The notes beneath the pieces are model-generated. The model ran no database searches. It worked only from the letters and a program-made list of their open reading frames with translations, and was not told where the DNA came from. A DNA stretch of 30,822 bases from a virus: IMG/VR virus record IMGVR_UViG_3300031857_000911, positions 1 through 30,822 of that record. One strand, 5' to 3'. Every line of letters begins with the position of its first letter. The stretch's first letter is position 1. Shown one piece after another: positions 1 to 5,833 of the stretch. A program made the translations under genes and the position numbers.

Positions 1-60
1 CTCATTTAACAACCCCAAAAACATTAAGTTATTCAATAGTTTATCACCGACTGTTATCAT
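1..60 (-). CDS. Partial hypothetical protein (N-terminus only)
   Basis: An open frame starts with ATG at 60-58 and runs off the left edge after 20 codons, beginning MITVGDKLLNN. Its ATG overlaps the TGA stop of the upstream DUF6378 gene as ATGA, the joining pattern used throughout this cluster, which is the main reason to call it. The visible residues show no family signature. It continues the minus-strand operon. Confidence 0.5.
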   Translation of the reverse strand, partial: MITVGDKLLNNLMFLGLLNE

Positions 61-329
61 TCTAACGCCCCTGCCCCTAGCTCGCCTGCAATTGCGGCGT
101 ATCCGCAAAGGTCGATTGCATTATCTAAATGCGTTGGATTCTTTTTATATCTCACTATCTTTAGCATAACCATCATCATGGCTACATCTCTTGGGTTGAT
201 CTCTCGATGTAAATAAGCTGACCACAAATTTGCAATGTCGGCAAAACTATTCTCTGCTTCACCATGCGTTGCTTGCCTATCCTTACATATAATCTCATTA
301 GCTTTATTTAGTATCTCTGTTCTATTCAT
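57..329 (-). CDS. DUF6378 family phage protein
   Basis: A 90-residue protein that matches from memory the phage family DUF6378. The visible pattern is an EIL..A..I...DRQ..(H/Y)G opening, then W.AYL, a PRDVAMMMVMLKI.R segment and a C-terminal D...D..GYAAIA. Members are small cytoplasmic proteins of unknown function common in tailed phages. A purine-rich GAGGA ribosome site precedes the ATG. The start shares ATGA with a tiny membrane-protein ORF upstream, and the stop shares ATGA with the partial gene downstream. No catalytic motif is recognisable. Confidence 0.8.
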   Translation of the reverse strand: MNRTEILNKANEIICKDRQATHGEAENSFADIANLWSAYLHREINPRDVAMMMVMLKIVRYKKNPTHLDNAIDLCGYAAIAGELGAGALE

Positions 330-430
330 GTCTTATGTCCTCTTATCATATAAATAATAAATGCTATATAAACTACATACTTAATTGCATCAATCGCGCA
401 AAGTATATCACATAATAAATACTCATCCAT
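326..430 (-). CDS. Very small single-pass membrane protein downstream of endolysin
   Basis: A 34-residue ORF, MDEYLL...YIAFIIYMIRGHKT, fills the gap between the endolysin and DUF6378 genes. Its ATG overlaps the endolysin stop as TAATG and its TGA overlaps the next gene's start as ATGA, so both ends show coupling. One hydrophobic segment (about residues 16-28) is followed by a basic tail, suggesting an inner-membrane protein with a cytoplasmic C-terminus. There is no clear ribosome site, so re-initiation after endolysin translation is likely. The position next to holin and endolysin suggests a lysis accessory role such as antiholin, but it is too short and lacks a lipobox for a spanin. Function is inferred from context only. 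Confidence 0.5.
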   Translation of the reverse strand: MDEYLLCDILCAIDAIKYVVYIAFIIYMIRGHKT

Positions 431-864
431 TATGCGTAAGGTCGAGTGCCTTTCTTATCTATAATAAGCGCTTGCTTTCTTGCTATTTGTCCTTCAGTTC
501 TAGGTATAGCTATATGCACCCAGCTGTCAAACTCTCTGATTACTTGATCATACTGTATATCACTCTTTACTATCTTACTTACTATCTGATCAGGTGTTAG
601 CCCACTAATGCGAATATCAGCCGCGCATCCGATACAATGTTGAGATGTAGGCTTTGATCCTAATAATGAATTAACCTGAACACTACGATAGCCACTATTA
701 ACAATGATAGGCTTATTAAATAATGCGCGAACATCCTCAAGTAATTCTGCAACACGAATAAGATTAGGAATTATATCTTTGCTAGGTGTGTTATCTAAAG
801 AATTCCTTATGGCTATATCGCTATGAGTTAATTCTTGTAGTGTAAAATTCTTTGATAATTTCAT
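430..864 (-). CDS. Endolysin, peptidase M15-type (L,D/D,D-peptidase)
   Basis: A 144-residue protein of the M15 / D-Ala-D-Ala carboxypeptidase-like fold used by many phage endolysins to cut peptidoglycan cross-links. It has FTLQELTHSD near the N-terminus, VNSGYRS at about 55-61, SQH with zinc ligand H76, AAD with D83, and WVH with H117, giving the expected His-Asp-His zinc set. The C-terminal 25 residues are basic and poorly conserved. There is no signal peptide, so export must depend on a holin. It overlaps the upstream 3-TM holin gene by ATGA, a classical holin-endolysin pair. Length is normal for single-domain M15 endolysins. Confidence 0.88.
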   Translation of the reverse strand: MKLSKNFTLQELTHSDIAIRNSLDNTPSKDIIPNLIRVAELLEDVRALFNKPIIVNSGYRSVQVNSLLGSKPTSQHCIGCAADIRISGLTPDQIVSKIVKSDIQYDQVIREFDSWVHIAIPRTEGQIARKQALIIDKKGTRPYA

Positions 865-1253
865 TTAAGCTTCATTTTCTCAACTGTTCTTAAAGTTCCC
901 ATGCCTAATAAACCTAGTAATACTGTCAAAAGAGTATCCATTTGAAAAGGCACAAGAATTGGTTGTCCGCCGCAGAGCATGACCACCCAATTGAGTAAGG
1001 GAAATAAAACAAAGTGTAGTGCGAAAGCGATTGAACATATCCAACCCACGCTTGGTCGCCATCCTGATTTAAATATGCTATCTGATTGAGCTTCAATTGC
1101 ATTAACCTTTATTTGTTCTACCGCTATTTGAAAGTCTTGGCTAGTTAATAATGTTTGTAATTGTTCTTGTGCTTCAAGTCTTTTATTTTTATCGGGTATA
1201 ACTTTATCTAATACTGATCCAATCGTTCCCACTATCGTATCTATAAGTGCCAT
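861..1253 (-). CDS. Holin, 3-TM family
   Basis: A 130-residue protein resembling the Holin_3TM group found in phages and gene transfer agents. An amphipathic N-terminal half (about 1-62), rich in K, E and Q, is followed by SGWRPSVGW at 63-71, a hallmark of this group. Hydrophobic segments lie at about 68-94 and 106-120, and the tail is basic (TVEKMKLK). It is expected to form inner-membrane lesions that release the M15 endolysin, whose ATG overlaps its TGA. Upstream it directly abuts the SprT-like gene. It is more confidently assigned than the second holin-like gene at 10687-10848. Confidence 0.87.
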   Translation of the reverse strand: MALIDTIVGTIGSVLDKVIPDKNKRLEAQEQLQTLLTSQDFQIAVEQIKVNAIEAQSDSIFKSGWRPSVGWICSIAFALHFVLFPLLNWVVMLCGGQPILVPFQMDTLLTVLLGLLGMGTLRTVEKMKLK

Positions 1254-1595
1254 TTAAAAATCATCCTCATTTAAATTATGTATATGACAAACTATTTTAG
1301 CGTATTTTTTAAACTTTGCTTCATGCGCATCAAAATCTTTATGGCCTGAATACCATAAAAAACAATGAATCATTTCATGCATCATAGTATGGGTTATTTT
1401 ATTCCAATCATCGCATGATCTATCTATTTGTATTCTTGGCGGATCATTTATAAACCAACCAAAAGCATCGGTGTTAGATACCACTTCGAATGTAACGCGG
1501 TGAGCCGCAGGTAATTTCCACTCATTGAATGGTGGAAGCAGAGAAAGCATTTTATATATTTTGCGCAGATTTTGTTTGGTTAAGAGCTTGGCCAT
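1254..1595 (-). CDS. SprT-like zinc metallopeptidase domain protein
   Basis: A 113-residue protein with the zincin motif HEMIH at residues 73-77 and a later GHKDFDAHEAKF segment supplying a third ligand (H91 likely). This layout matches SprT-like and phage SprT-family metallopeptidases. SprT/Spartan proteins act on DNA-protein cross-links in cells, but the role in phages is unknown. The first 44 bases overlap the end of the upstream HNH gene. A later ATG at 1550, just after that stop, would give 98 residues. I keep the upstream start because LTKQNLRKIYKML reads as part of the fold, though neither start has a clear ribosome site. Confidence 0.75.
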   Translation of the reverse strand: MAKLLTKQNLRKIYKMLSLLPPFNEWKLPAAHRVTFEVVSNTDAFGWFINDPPRIQIDRSCDDWNKITHTMMHEMIHCFLWYSGHKDFDAHEAKFKKYAKIVCHIHNLNEDDF

Positions 1596-1989
1596 AGTCT
1601 GCGTCTGTATAAGTAATTAGTCCGTTAGGTGAGTAATATAAATATTTGCCTTCATTTTCTTCTTGTGTCTTTAATGTATGGTGTGGCACGCATAAACTTT
1701 GAAACAAATTGTTTTTAAATTTATTAGCATCTTGCCTATGCGGAAATATATGATCAATTGCAACCGCCTGAACAACTTTGCCTTCTAATAAACAAGCCTG
1801 GCATAAAGGCGTTTTGCTTAATTGAACTAATCTTTGTTTTTTCCAATAAGCCGTTGAATATAGCTTGCTATTCTCTTTGTCTTTTTGTGTCTTTTCGCCC
1901 CCATGAATACTACAAAAGGCGGATCGACTTGTTTTAAGATTATTGCAACCTAATTCCCGACATTTATCATTGACGGGCGTATAAGGCAT
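1552..1989 (-). CDS. HNH endonuclease
   Basis: A 145-residue protein with a classic HNH nuclease core: C63-Q-A-C66 knuckle, DH at 79-80, H84, then C100-V-P-H-H at 100-104, which completes the zinc site. An additional N-terminal Cys/His cluster (C10, C15, C26, H29) looks like a small zinc knuckle seen in some phage HNH proteins. Such enzymes cut DNA and often sit near terminase, where they help packaging. Here it lies between a SprT-like and a DUF5856 gene, far from the visible head genes, so packaging help or recombination are both possible. Its ATG overlaps the upstream stop as TAATG. Confidence 0.82.
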   Translation of the reverse strand: MPYTPVNDKCRELGCNNLKTSRSAFCSIHGGEKTQKDKENSKLYSTAYWKKQRLVQLSKTPLCQACLLEGKVVQAVAIDHIFPHRQDANKFKNNLFQSLCVPHHTLKTQEENEGKYLYYSPNGLITYTDADYGQALNQTKSAQNI

Positions 1990-2393
1990 TAATCTAAAAA
2001 AGTTAGTTTATACATTGTGGCTTCTACAATACTTAATAAGGCATCAACCTCATTTTGTAAGCTTGTATAATCGCCAACAACTGATCTGTTAGCCACAATA
2101 AAATCTCTAATAGATGTTACTTCTTGGAGCGCATCCGCTTTAGGTGGCTCATACATATTTGGATATTCTACAATCTTTTGATATGCGCCTTGATATTGCT
2201 CTATAATTGTATCTACCGCATCAGGTAACTTTTCATAATAACCTTGTAAGGCTTTATGCTCTGCATAAGATTTAGTCTGTAAATGTAATAAATGAGCGTT
2301 TGTGGCCGCATGAAGTAACTTTAAAAAGAATTCGCCAATAGTAACGCCTGGCAATACTACTTCAGCTTCTTTAATTGAGTATATTTTTTTCAT
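1989..2393 (-). CDS. DUF5856 family, ferritin-like helical protein
   Basis: A 134-residue, mainly helical protein. The stretch AHLLHLQTKSYAEHKAL at about 33-49 and the later D..D..IEQYQG match, from memory, DUF5856, a phage and bacterial family related to Dps/ferritin-like bundles. His and Glu residues (H34, H37, H46, E45) could form a metal site, but a real di-iron centre cannot be proven from sequence alone. Its role in phages is unknown. The 3' end overlaps the HNH start, so the two are translated together. The start follows a very short hydrophobic ORF. Confidence 0.7.
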   Translation of the reverse strand: MKKIYSIKEAEVVLPGVTIGEFFLKLLHAATNAHLLHLQTKSYAEHKALQGYYEKLPDAVDTIIEQYQGAYQKIVEYPNMYEPPKADALQEVTSIRDFIVANRSVVGDYTSLQNEVDALLSIVEATMYKLTFLD

Positions 2394-2397
2394 AATT

Positions 2398-2460
2398 TTA
2401 CCTGTTCAATAGATATATAACGATTGTCATAACAATAACGCCCAACAATAATTCTAACAT
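2398..2460 (-). CDS. Possible 20-residue hydrophobic micropeptide
   Basis: A 20-codon ORF, MLELLLGVIVM...YLLNR, is almost entirely one transmembrane segment. It starts inside the final codons of the Ref-like gene and ends 4 bases before the DUF5856 start. It accounts for the only sizeable gap in this part of the operon, and similar tiny membrane ORFs occur at 326-430, 4460-4603 and 4788-4892. There is no homology evidence and a chance ORF of this size is possible. Confidence 0.3.
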   Translation of the reverse strand: MLELLLGVIVMTIVIYLLNR

Positions 2461-2747
2461 AATTCACCCTCAAGAATTGTTAAAGTTTGTCGTAAAAGTT
2501 CCGATTCTGTCCCATATTTCGATTCAAAGGTTTTTTGCCCTGCGTGTAGTGCGACACCAAATCCACCATTTTGATGATGCATTGGGCAAAGAGGTATGGC
2601 AGTAGTCCAATGGCTTTTTTGACCAATCCCAGCGCCATGCCTAATATGGTGAATATGTGGTGCAGAATAGCCAAAACCAAGATTGCGACAAACAATGCAA
2701 CCGATTTGAGATAGCTTTTCATAGTGTTTTCTTTCATCTTTAGTCAA
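2454..2747 (-). CDS. ref: Ref-like recombination enhancement nuclease
   Basis: A 97-residue protein with the pattern of P1 Ref and related RecA-dependent HNH nucleases: C17-I-V-C20, HIHHIRHG at 31-38, W47, IPLCPMHHQNGG with C54, H57 and H58, then GVALHAG at 64-70 and F74. Ref cuts DNA inside RecA-made displacement loops. It is compact, lacking the disordered N-terminal part of P1 Ref, as usual in phage relatives. It overlaps NinB by 8 bases, and Ref-like and NinB-like genes are frequent partners in phage recombination clusters. Confidence 0.85.
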   Translation of the reverse strand: MTKDERKHYEKLSQIGCIVCRNLGFGYSAPHIHHIRHGAGIGQKSHWTTAIPLCPMHHQNGGFGVALHAGQKTFESKYGTESELLRQTLTILEGELC

Positions 2748-3108
2748 TCGACCACCCTAATTGTGCAAAATAAGATTCAATTTGCTGAATATAGTTTGTA
2801 AATTCCTCAACTGTAAGATCAGTCGTTGAGCGAACATAAGGCACTTGAATTCCATTAATAGTTTTTTGTTCGGATAAAAATAGATGGCCACATAGTAAAT
2901 GGACTTCCATTGGCAAATAGCCCGTAAAATTAGAAATGCTTTTATAAAGTCTGCCCCATAAAAATTTATTAGCTTCTAGTGATCTTTTACTATCAGCCTT
3001 TTCTTTTATCGTAACTTGCGGAAGCTTGCCTTGTTTGATTAGCTCTTCCAAATAAATCATTAGTTGCGGCAAGTTGTTTTTCGTTACTGTCCAATCTTTC
3101 TGCTTCAT
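2740..3108 (-). CDS. ninB: NinB-like recombination protein
   Basis: A 122-residue protein similar in pattern to lambda NinB (YbcN): a basic KSKRSLEAN-type region, here ADSKRSLEANKFLWGRLYKS at about 38-57, followed by an acidic helical C-terminus containing TTDLTVEEFTNYI. NinB binds single-stranded DNA and takes part in RecBCD-independent recombination. It lies directly upstream of the Ref-like nuclease and overlaps it. Its first 116 bases overlap the 3' end of the next upstream ORF in another frame. The chosen start keeps a full N-terminal strand/helix as in relatives. Confidence 0.8.
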   Translation of the reverse strand: MKQKDWTVTKNNLPQLMIYLEELIKQGKLPQVTIKEKADSKRSLEANKFLWGRLYKSISNFTGYLPMEVHLLCGHLFLSEQKTINGIQVPYVRSTTDLTVEEFTNYIQQIESYFAQLGWSID

Positions 3109-3262
3109 CTTTTAATGCCTTTGCGTTATCGTGTATTTTAACCATCTTATTTCCATCCCAAAGTATGTATCTATTTGCGCCATCCGCAAGAACATATCTT
3201 GAAATCCAATAATTATTGCGTTCAATGCAATATTGGCTAATCTTTGACCATTTATTTTGCAT
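2993..3262 (-). CDS. Hypothetical protein overlapping ninB
   Basis: An 89-residue ORF starting MQNKWSKISQYC. The N-terminal 50 residues carry aromatic-rich, strand-like sequence (NYWISRYVLADG, RYILWDG) that looks like real protein, and they fill the gap between ninB and the methylase gene. A longer ATG at 3289 exists, but the inner ATG at 3262 has a GGGGG ribosome site about 5 bases upstream and only an 11-base overlap with the upstream stop. The last ~38 codons are shared with ninB in another frame, an unusually long overlap, and are low in recognisable structure. No family recognised. Confidence 0.6.
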   Translation of the reverse strand: MQNKWSKISQYCIERNNYWISRYVLADGANRYILWDGNKMVKIHDNAKALKDEAERLDSNEKQLAATNDLFGRANQTRQASASYDKRKG

Positions 3263-3830
3263 TATGCCCCCATTGATCAGCCATAGCATCAGCTATACCT
3301 TGAAAAGTTCTATCTCTTAATTTTTTATTATTTGAATACCAGGTAGGAATTCTTTTGCCTGAAATTGACACAGAAAATTTACCTTTATCAACAATATTTG
3401 TTGGTTTAAGTAATGGCAAATTTTTTAACCATAAACAAGTAGATTTAGAAGCTTCATGGCCAAATTGGTAAGGATGAATAATTTGACTTGGTTTTTTGTA
3501 TATATTTGACATAATTCCAATAGGATTTTCAACTGCTATTTTTGGTATATTTGCATTTACAATTTTTATAAAAAAATCTATACCTTGTTGTTGCCTACCA
3601 TCTTTTCTTTTTTGTTCAAAATGTTTAGCCCCACTAACAGCTAAATGAGTGCATGGTGGAAAAGCAATCATCATATCCCAACCATCATTAATAATATCAA
3701 ATACATCACCTTTGTAATGATTTCCATATATTTCTGAATCCTTAATATCACAAGACATAACATCATGCCCTAATTTTTTAAAAGCTTCTCTAACTGCCCC
3801 GCTATATTCGCAAGCAATTAATATTTTCAT
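3252..3830 (-). CDS. DNA cytosine-methyltransferase-like protein
   Basis: A 192-residue protein with a Rossmann-type start, MKILIACEYSGAVREAF, then CDIKDSE (acidic cofactor-binding position), a GDVFDI step, and FPPCTHLAVSGAKHF at about 57-71. The PPC inside the last segment is the catalytic Cys motif of C5-cytosine methylases, and AVENPIG near 118-124 corresponds to the ENV-type motif. It is much shorter than bacterial Dcm-type enzymes and lacks an obvious target-recognition domain, like many compact phage versions. Likely roles are protecting phage DNA from restriction or altering packaging. Activity is unproven. Its ATG overlaps the stop of the loader-like gene. Confidence 0.82.
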   Translation of the reverse strand: MKILIACEYSGAVREAFKKLGHDVMSCDIKDSEIYGNHYKGDVFDIINDGWDMMIAFPPCTHLAVSGAKHFEQKRKDGRQQQGIDFFIKIVNANIPKIAVENPIGIMSNIYKKPSQIIHPYQFGHEASKSTCLWLKNLPLLKPTNIVDKGKFSVSISGKRIPTWYSNNKKLRDRTFQGIADAMADQWGHNAK

Positions 3831-4258
3831 TTAGCATTAACCGCTTCTTTAGCAGTCTTTAAAGATATGGCAGGATAATTTTTAGGATTAGCAATAATAC
3901 GATGCGCCCATGATCTCATATCTTTAAGCTTTTTATCTTCAATAGGCATCTTCTCATAAATCATAGCCAATAACTTATCGGCCTGTTCTTTATTTTGCTG
4001 ATTGTTTAATTTAGGTGCTTGTAATTGTGCAAATTCAATTGGCTTTTCTCGACATAATTGCAGTATGTCAAAAACTGTAGGCATAAACTTATTGTTATCC
4101 ACCCATTTATCAAAAGCTTTAGTAACTACATTAAATTCAAATTTATCTAGCTTATGAAACCATACTCGTAATGTATCTATATCTAAATTTGGTTTTTGAT
4201 AAAGACTTGTTACTGTATCCATCATTGATTTAAATGCTATCTTATCTTTTTCTTGCAT
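3827..4258 (-). CDS. Replicative helicase loader/inhibitor-like protein
   Basis: A 143-residue helical protein. The N-terminal part (TLRVWFHKLDKFEFNVVTKAF, then DKWV..NKFMPTVFDILQLCR) follows the pattern of phage helicase-loader proteins such as lambda P-like and SPP1 gp39-like families, in which a helical bundle ends in a 'FPPT..Ei...c' motif. The C-terminus is basic and probably contacts helicase or DNA. It sits between the lipoprotein and methylase genes, downstream of the YdaU-like gene, consistent with a replication role. Assignment rests on fold-level pattern only. Confidence 0.6.
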   Translation of the reverse strand: MQEKDKIAFKSMMDTVTSLYQKPNLDIDTLRVWFHKLDKFEFNVVTKAFDKWVDNNKFMPTVFDILQLCREKPIEFAQLQAPKLNNQQNKEQADKLLAMIYEKMPIEDKKLKDMRSWAHRIIANPKNYPAISLKTAKEAVNAK

Positions 4259-4463
4259 ACGACACCTTATAAGTTTGATTTACTCTACAAAATTTATTAC
4301 CTTTTAAAACATTTATTGCATTGCATTTAATTACAGGTTGTTTGTGTGATATTAAATATTTTTCACCTGCTACTTGAACGCCTGTATTTATTGCAACACT
4401 TGTTGCTATTTCAGCGCATCCGTTTAATAAAAAAATTAATGGTAAAAAAGTAATATATCTCAT
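4242..4463 (-). CDS. Small predicted lipoprotein
   Basis: A 73-residue protein with a short N-terminal signal: M-R, a hydrophobic run ITFLPLIFLL, then a lipobox-like LNGC with Cys16 as the probable lipidated residue. The mature part is about 58 residues, basic near the end (VSYARKR), with two further cysteines that could form a disulphide in the periplasm. It could be an outer-membrane spanin or a superinfection-exclusion lipoprotein, but there is no adjacent embedded i-spanin gene to support the first. It overlaps the downstream gene by 17 bases. Confidence 0.65.
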   Translation of the reverse strand: MRYITFLPLIFLLNGCAEIATSVAINTGVQVAGEKYLISHKQPVIKCNAINVLKGNKFCRVNQTYKVSYARKR

Positions 4464-4603
4464 TTAGCCATCATATATAAACCAACATTTCCTAAAGCGT
4501 ATCCAAAATAACAAATACTCATACCATTGTTACCAAGATAAAATTGCTCAAAACTTATGTAAGCATAAATTAAACCTGTAATTATTATTAGTGTGTGGCT
4601 CAA
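4460..4603 (-). CDS. Small membrane protein with TTG start
   Basis: A 47-residue ORF beginning at TTG (4603-4601) and reading (M)SHTLIIITGLIYAYISFEQF, then YLGNNGMSICYFGYALGNVG and a short tail. It has two hydrophobic segments (about 5-17 and 28-43) separated by a polar GNNG turn. The TTG shares TTGA with the upstream stop, its TGA shares ATGA with the lipoprotein start, and AAGAAGAG lies 8 bases upstream. From memory, similar 'Y.NxGMx..Y.GYAxxNxG' proteins are widespread in small phages as unnamed membrane proteins. Probably a two-helix inner-membrane protein; function unknown. Confidence 0.62.
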   Translation of the reverse strand: MSHTLIIITGLIYAYISFEQFYLGNNGMSICYFGYALGNVGLYMMAK

Positions 4604-4791
4604 AATGGTGGCTCTTCTTTAATTAAATCAAAAGGATTTTCTTTTGGTTGAGGTGGTAATCGTTCTATTTTGTGATTAGGTCTGTGCAATATATAACATT
4701 CAGCTTCATGCTTTGTTCTAAAGCGCATAATAGGTTCGCCCATATCATCAAAAACTAAATACCTGAATAAAACTTCCATAGTAGCACTCAT
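4600..4791 (-). CDS. Small hypothetical protein
   Basis: A 63-residue protein reading MSATMEVLFRYLVFDDMGEP, then RFRTKHEAECYILHRP, with a proline-rich C-terminus ending EEPPF. The central 'R.RTK.EAE.YI..RP' resembles small conserved phage proteins that pair a beta strand with an amphipathic helix. The first ATG is preferred because it overlaps the stop of the upstream small ORF as ATGA; an alternative ATG lies four codons in. No function recognised. Confidence 0.7.
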   Translation of the reverse strand: MSATMEVLFRYLVFDDMGEPIMRFRTKHEAECYILHRPNHKIERLPPQPKENPFDLIKEEPPF

Positions 4792-4892
4792 CGAATAAAA
4801 GCCAATTCTAACATTAATGAGAATCCAAGTAATAGTCCAAATACACCACCAACCATTAATATTTTGATTGCAATGTTAATGATTTTTTCCAT
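4788..4892 (-). CDS. Very small single-pass membrane protein
   Basis: A 34-residue ORF reading MEKIINIAIKILMVGGVFGL followed by LLGFSLMLELAFIR. It is nearly all hydrophobic with a Gly-rich centre, consistent with one transmembrane helix. A good ribosome site, GGAAGAG, lies about 4 bases before the ATG, and the TGA overlaps the next start as ATGA. Both signals argue for real translation despite the length. Function unknown. Confidence 0.55.
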   Translation of the reverse strand: MEKIINIAIKILMVGGVFGLLLGFSLMLELAFIR

Positions 4893-4980
4893 TAAACTCT
4901 TCCCATAATAAATATAAGATGAGTGTAACAACCAGGAATAAAGGAATCCACAAAATAAAACCAACAATCTTAATGACCAA
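4876..4980 (-). CDS. Possible small membrane protein with TTG start
   Basis: A 34-codon ORF from TTG at 4980 reading (M)VIKIVGFILWIPLFLVVTLI, then LYLLWEEFNGKNH. It has one strong hydrophobic helix and an acidic/polar tail. It fills the space between the gene at 4970-5188 (11-base overlap) and the next small membrane ORF (17-base overlap). No ATG is available and no clear ribosome site precedes the TTG, so it is weaker than its neighbours. Confidence 0.38.
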   Translation of the reverse strand: MVIKIVGFILWIPLFLVVTLILYLLWEEFNGKNH

Positions 4981-5188
4981 TGACAAATTTGCTACTGTCA
5001 TATTTTTTCTCAATTCCTTTAATTGTTTTAGAATTTTTAACCCCAAGCTCTGATATAACTAAATTATGTTTCTTACCTTTAAGGTCGCGCATCCATTCTA
5101 GAGAATCAGGCTCAAAAAATGAAATCATTTTCCATACAAGCTCGCCTTGTAAATTATATTCCTCTATTAAGTAAGCTTTAGTTTCCAT
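4970..5188 (-). CDS. Small hypothetical protein
   Basis: A 72-residue protein starting METKAYLIEEYNLQGELVWK. The pattern, an alternating N-terminal strand followed by a helix and a lysine-rich C-terminal half, suggests a small alpha/beta fold. Four ATG codons stand in a row (5197-5186). An AGGA ribosome site just upstream overlaps the first ATG and is best spaced for the third or fourth, so I chose the fourth. It overlaps the upstream gene's final codons. No family recognised. Confidence 0.6.
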   Translation of the reverse strand: METKAYLIEEYNLQGELVWKMISFFEPDSLEWMRDLKGKKHNLVISELGVKNSKTIKGIEKKYDSSKFVIGH

Positions 5189-5456
5189 CATCATCATCCT
5201 GATTAATCATTTTTACATCTTTAAGTTTTCTAGTATTTCCGTCAAATAAAAATTCTATATTGCATTTAGTAAATCTTCTTTTGTTAGTAGAAGCTAACAA
5301 GCCTACCTTATCATAAGGCCTTAAAAATACCAAATACGGAATTGCTATATCAGGAATTGGTGCTGGTTTAGTTCTAGCTATCTCTTGAACATCAAGTGTG
5401 CCTTGTAACTGTTTCACCCAAAGTTCAAGAGAAGCCATTGTATTATCTTGTGTCAT
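5178..5456 (-). CDS. Hypothetical protein with acidic C-terminus
   Basis: A 92-residue protein. Residues 9-30 form a probable helix (LELWVKQLQGTLDVQEIART), followed by a Pro-rich PAPIPDIAIPYLVF and an apparent beta region (RFTKCNIEFLFDGNTRKL). It ends in an acidic QDDDDGN tail. An AGAGAGA ribosome site lies upstream of the ATG. It lies between the SleB-like hydrolase and a small gene in the same operon. No family recognised. Confidence 0.6.
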   Translation of the reverse strand: MTQDNTMASLELWVKQLQGTLDVQEIARTKPAPIPDIAIPYLVFLRPYDKVGLLASTNKRRFTKCNIEFLFDGNTRKLKDVKMINQDDDDGN

Positions 5457-5471
5457 TTTATATCTCTCTTG

Positions 5472-5825
5472 TTAGTAAAAAATATGATTTGCTATCGCTA
5501 CTTTCACTTCTTTTTGTTTAGCCCAAATAGGTTTGACTTTCCTGGTGTGATACCATTTAGCGCCCCTTGTCGGATCATCAACTCTACCTTCCAATATCGC
5601 TTTAGCTAACGGCATTAAATACGCAATTTGTGTTTGCGTAGGCATACCATAATCCAAAAATTGATATTGAGCTGGTTGTTTCATTATCTGACAAATATTT
5701 TTCGGATAATTTGGATCAGCTTTGCGGTTAATTGCAGTATAAGCGACCGCAACTTTGCCAACATCAGGCTCACCCCTTGCTTCACCAAACATAATTGCTG
5801 ATAAACATAAGATTTCATTAATCAT
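5472..5825 (-). CDS. Cell wall hydrolase, SleB-like (Hydrolase_2)
   Basis: A 117-residue protein with the SleB / Hydrolase_2 pattern: EARGEPDVGKVAVAYTAINR at 15-34 with the likely catalytic Glu15, then ICQIMKQPAQYQFLD (the 'v..V...p.QFs' block) and a C-terminal AKWYHT...P.WA segment. Such domains are lytic transglycosylase-like and cut peptidoglycan glycan strands. There is no signal peptide or SPOR/LysM domain. It is a second wall-lytic enzyme besides the M15 endolysin, so it could act in lysis, DNA entry or as an auxiliary endolysin. Its operon position beside replication genes is unusual for a structural lysin. Confidence 0.83.
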   Translation of the reverse strand: MINEILCLSAIMFGEARGEPDVGKVAVAYTAINRKADPNYPKNICQIMKQPAQYQFLDYGMPTQTQIAYLMPLAKAILEGRVDDPTRGAKWYHTRKVKPIWAKQKEVKVAIANHIFY

Positions 5826-5833
5826 AGCCTTCC

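Noticed and set aside
385-600. Plus-strand open frame opposite the endolysin
   Set aside because: It runs against a well-supported M15 gene, has no family features and no ribosome site.
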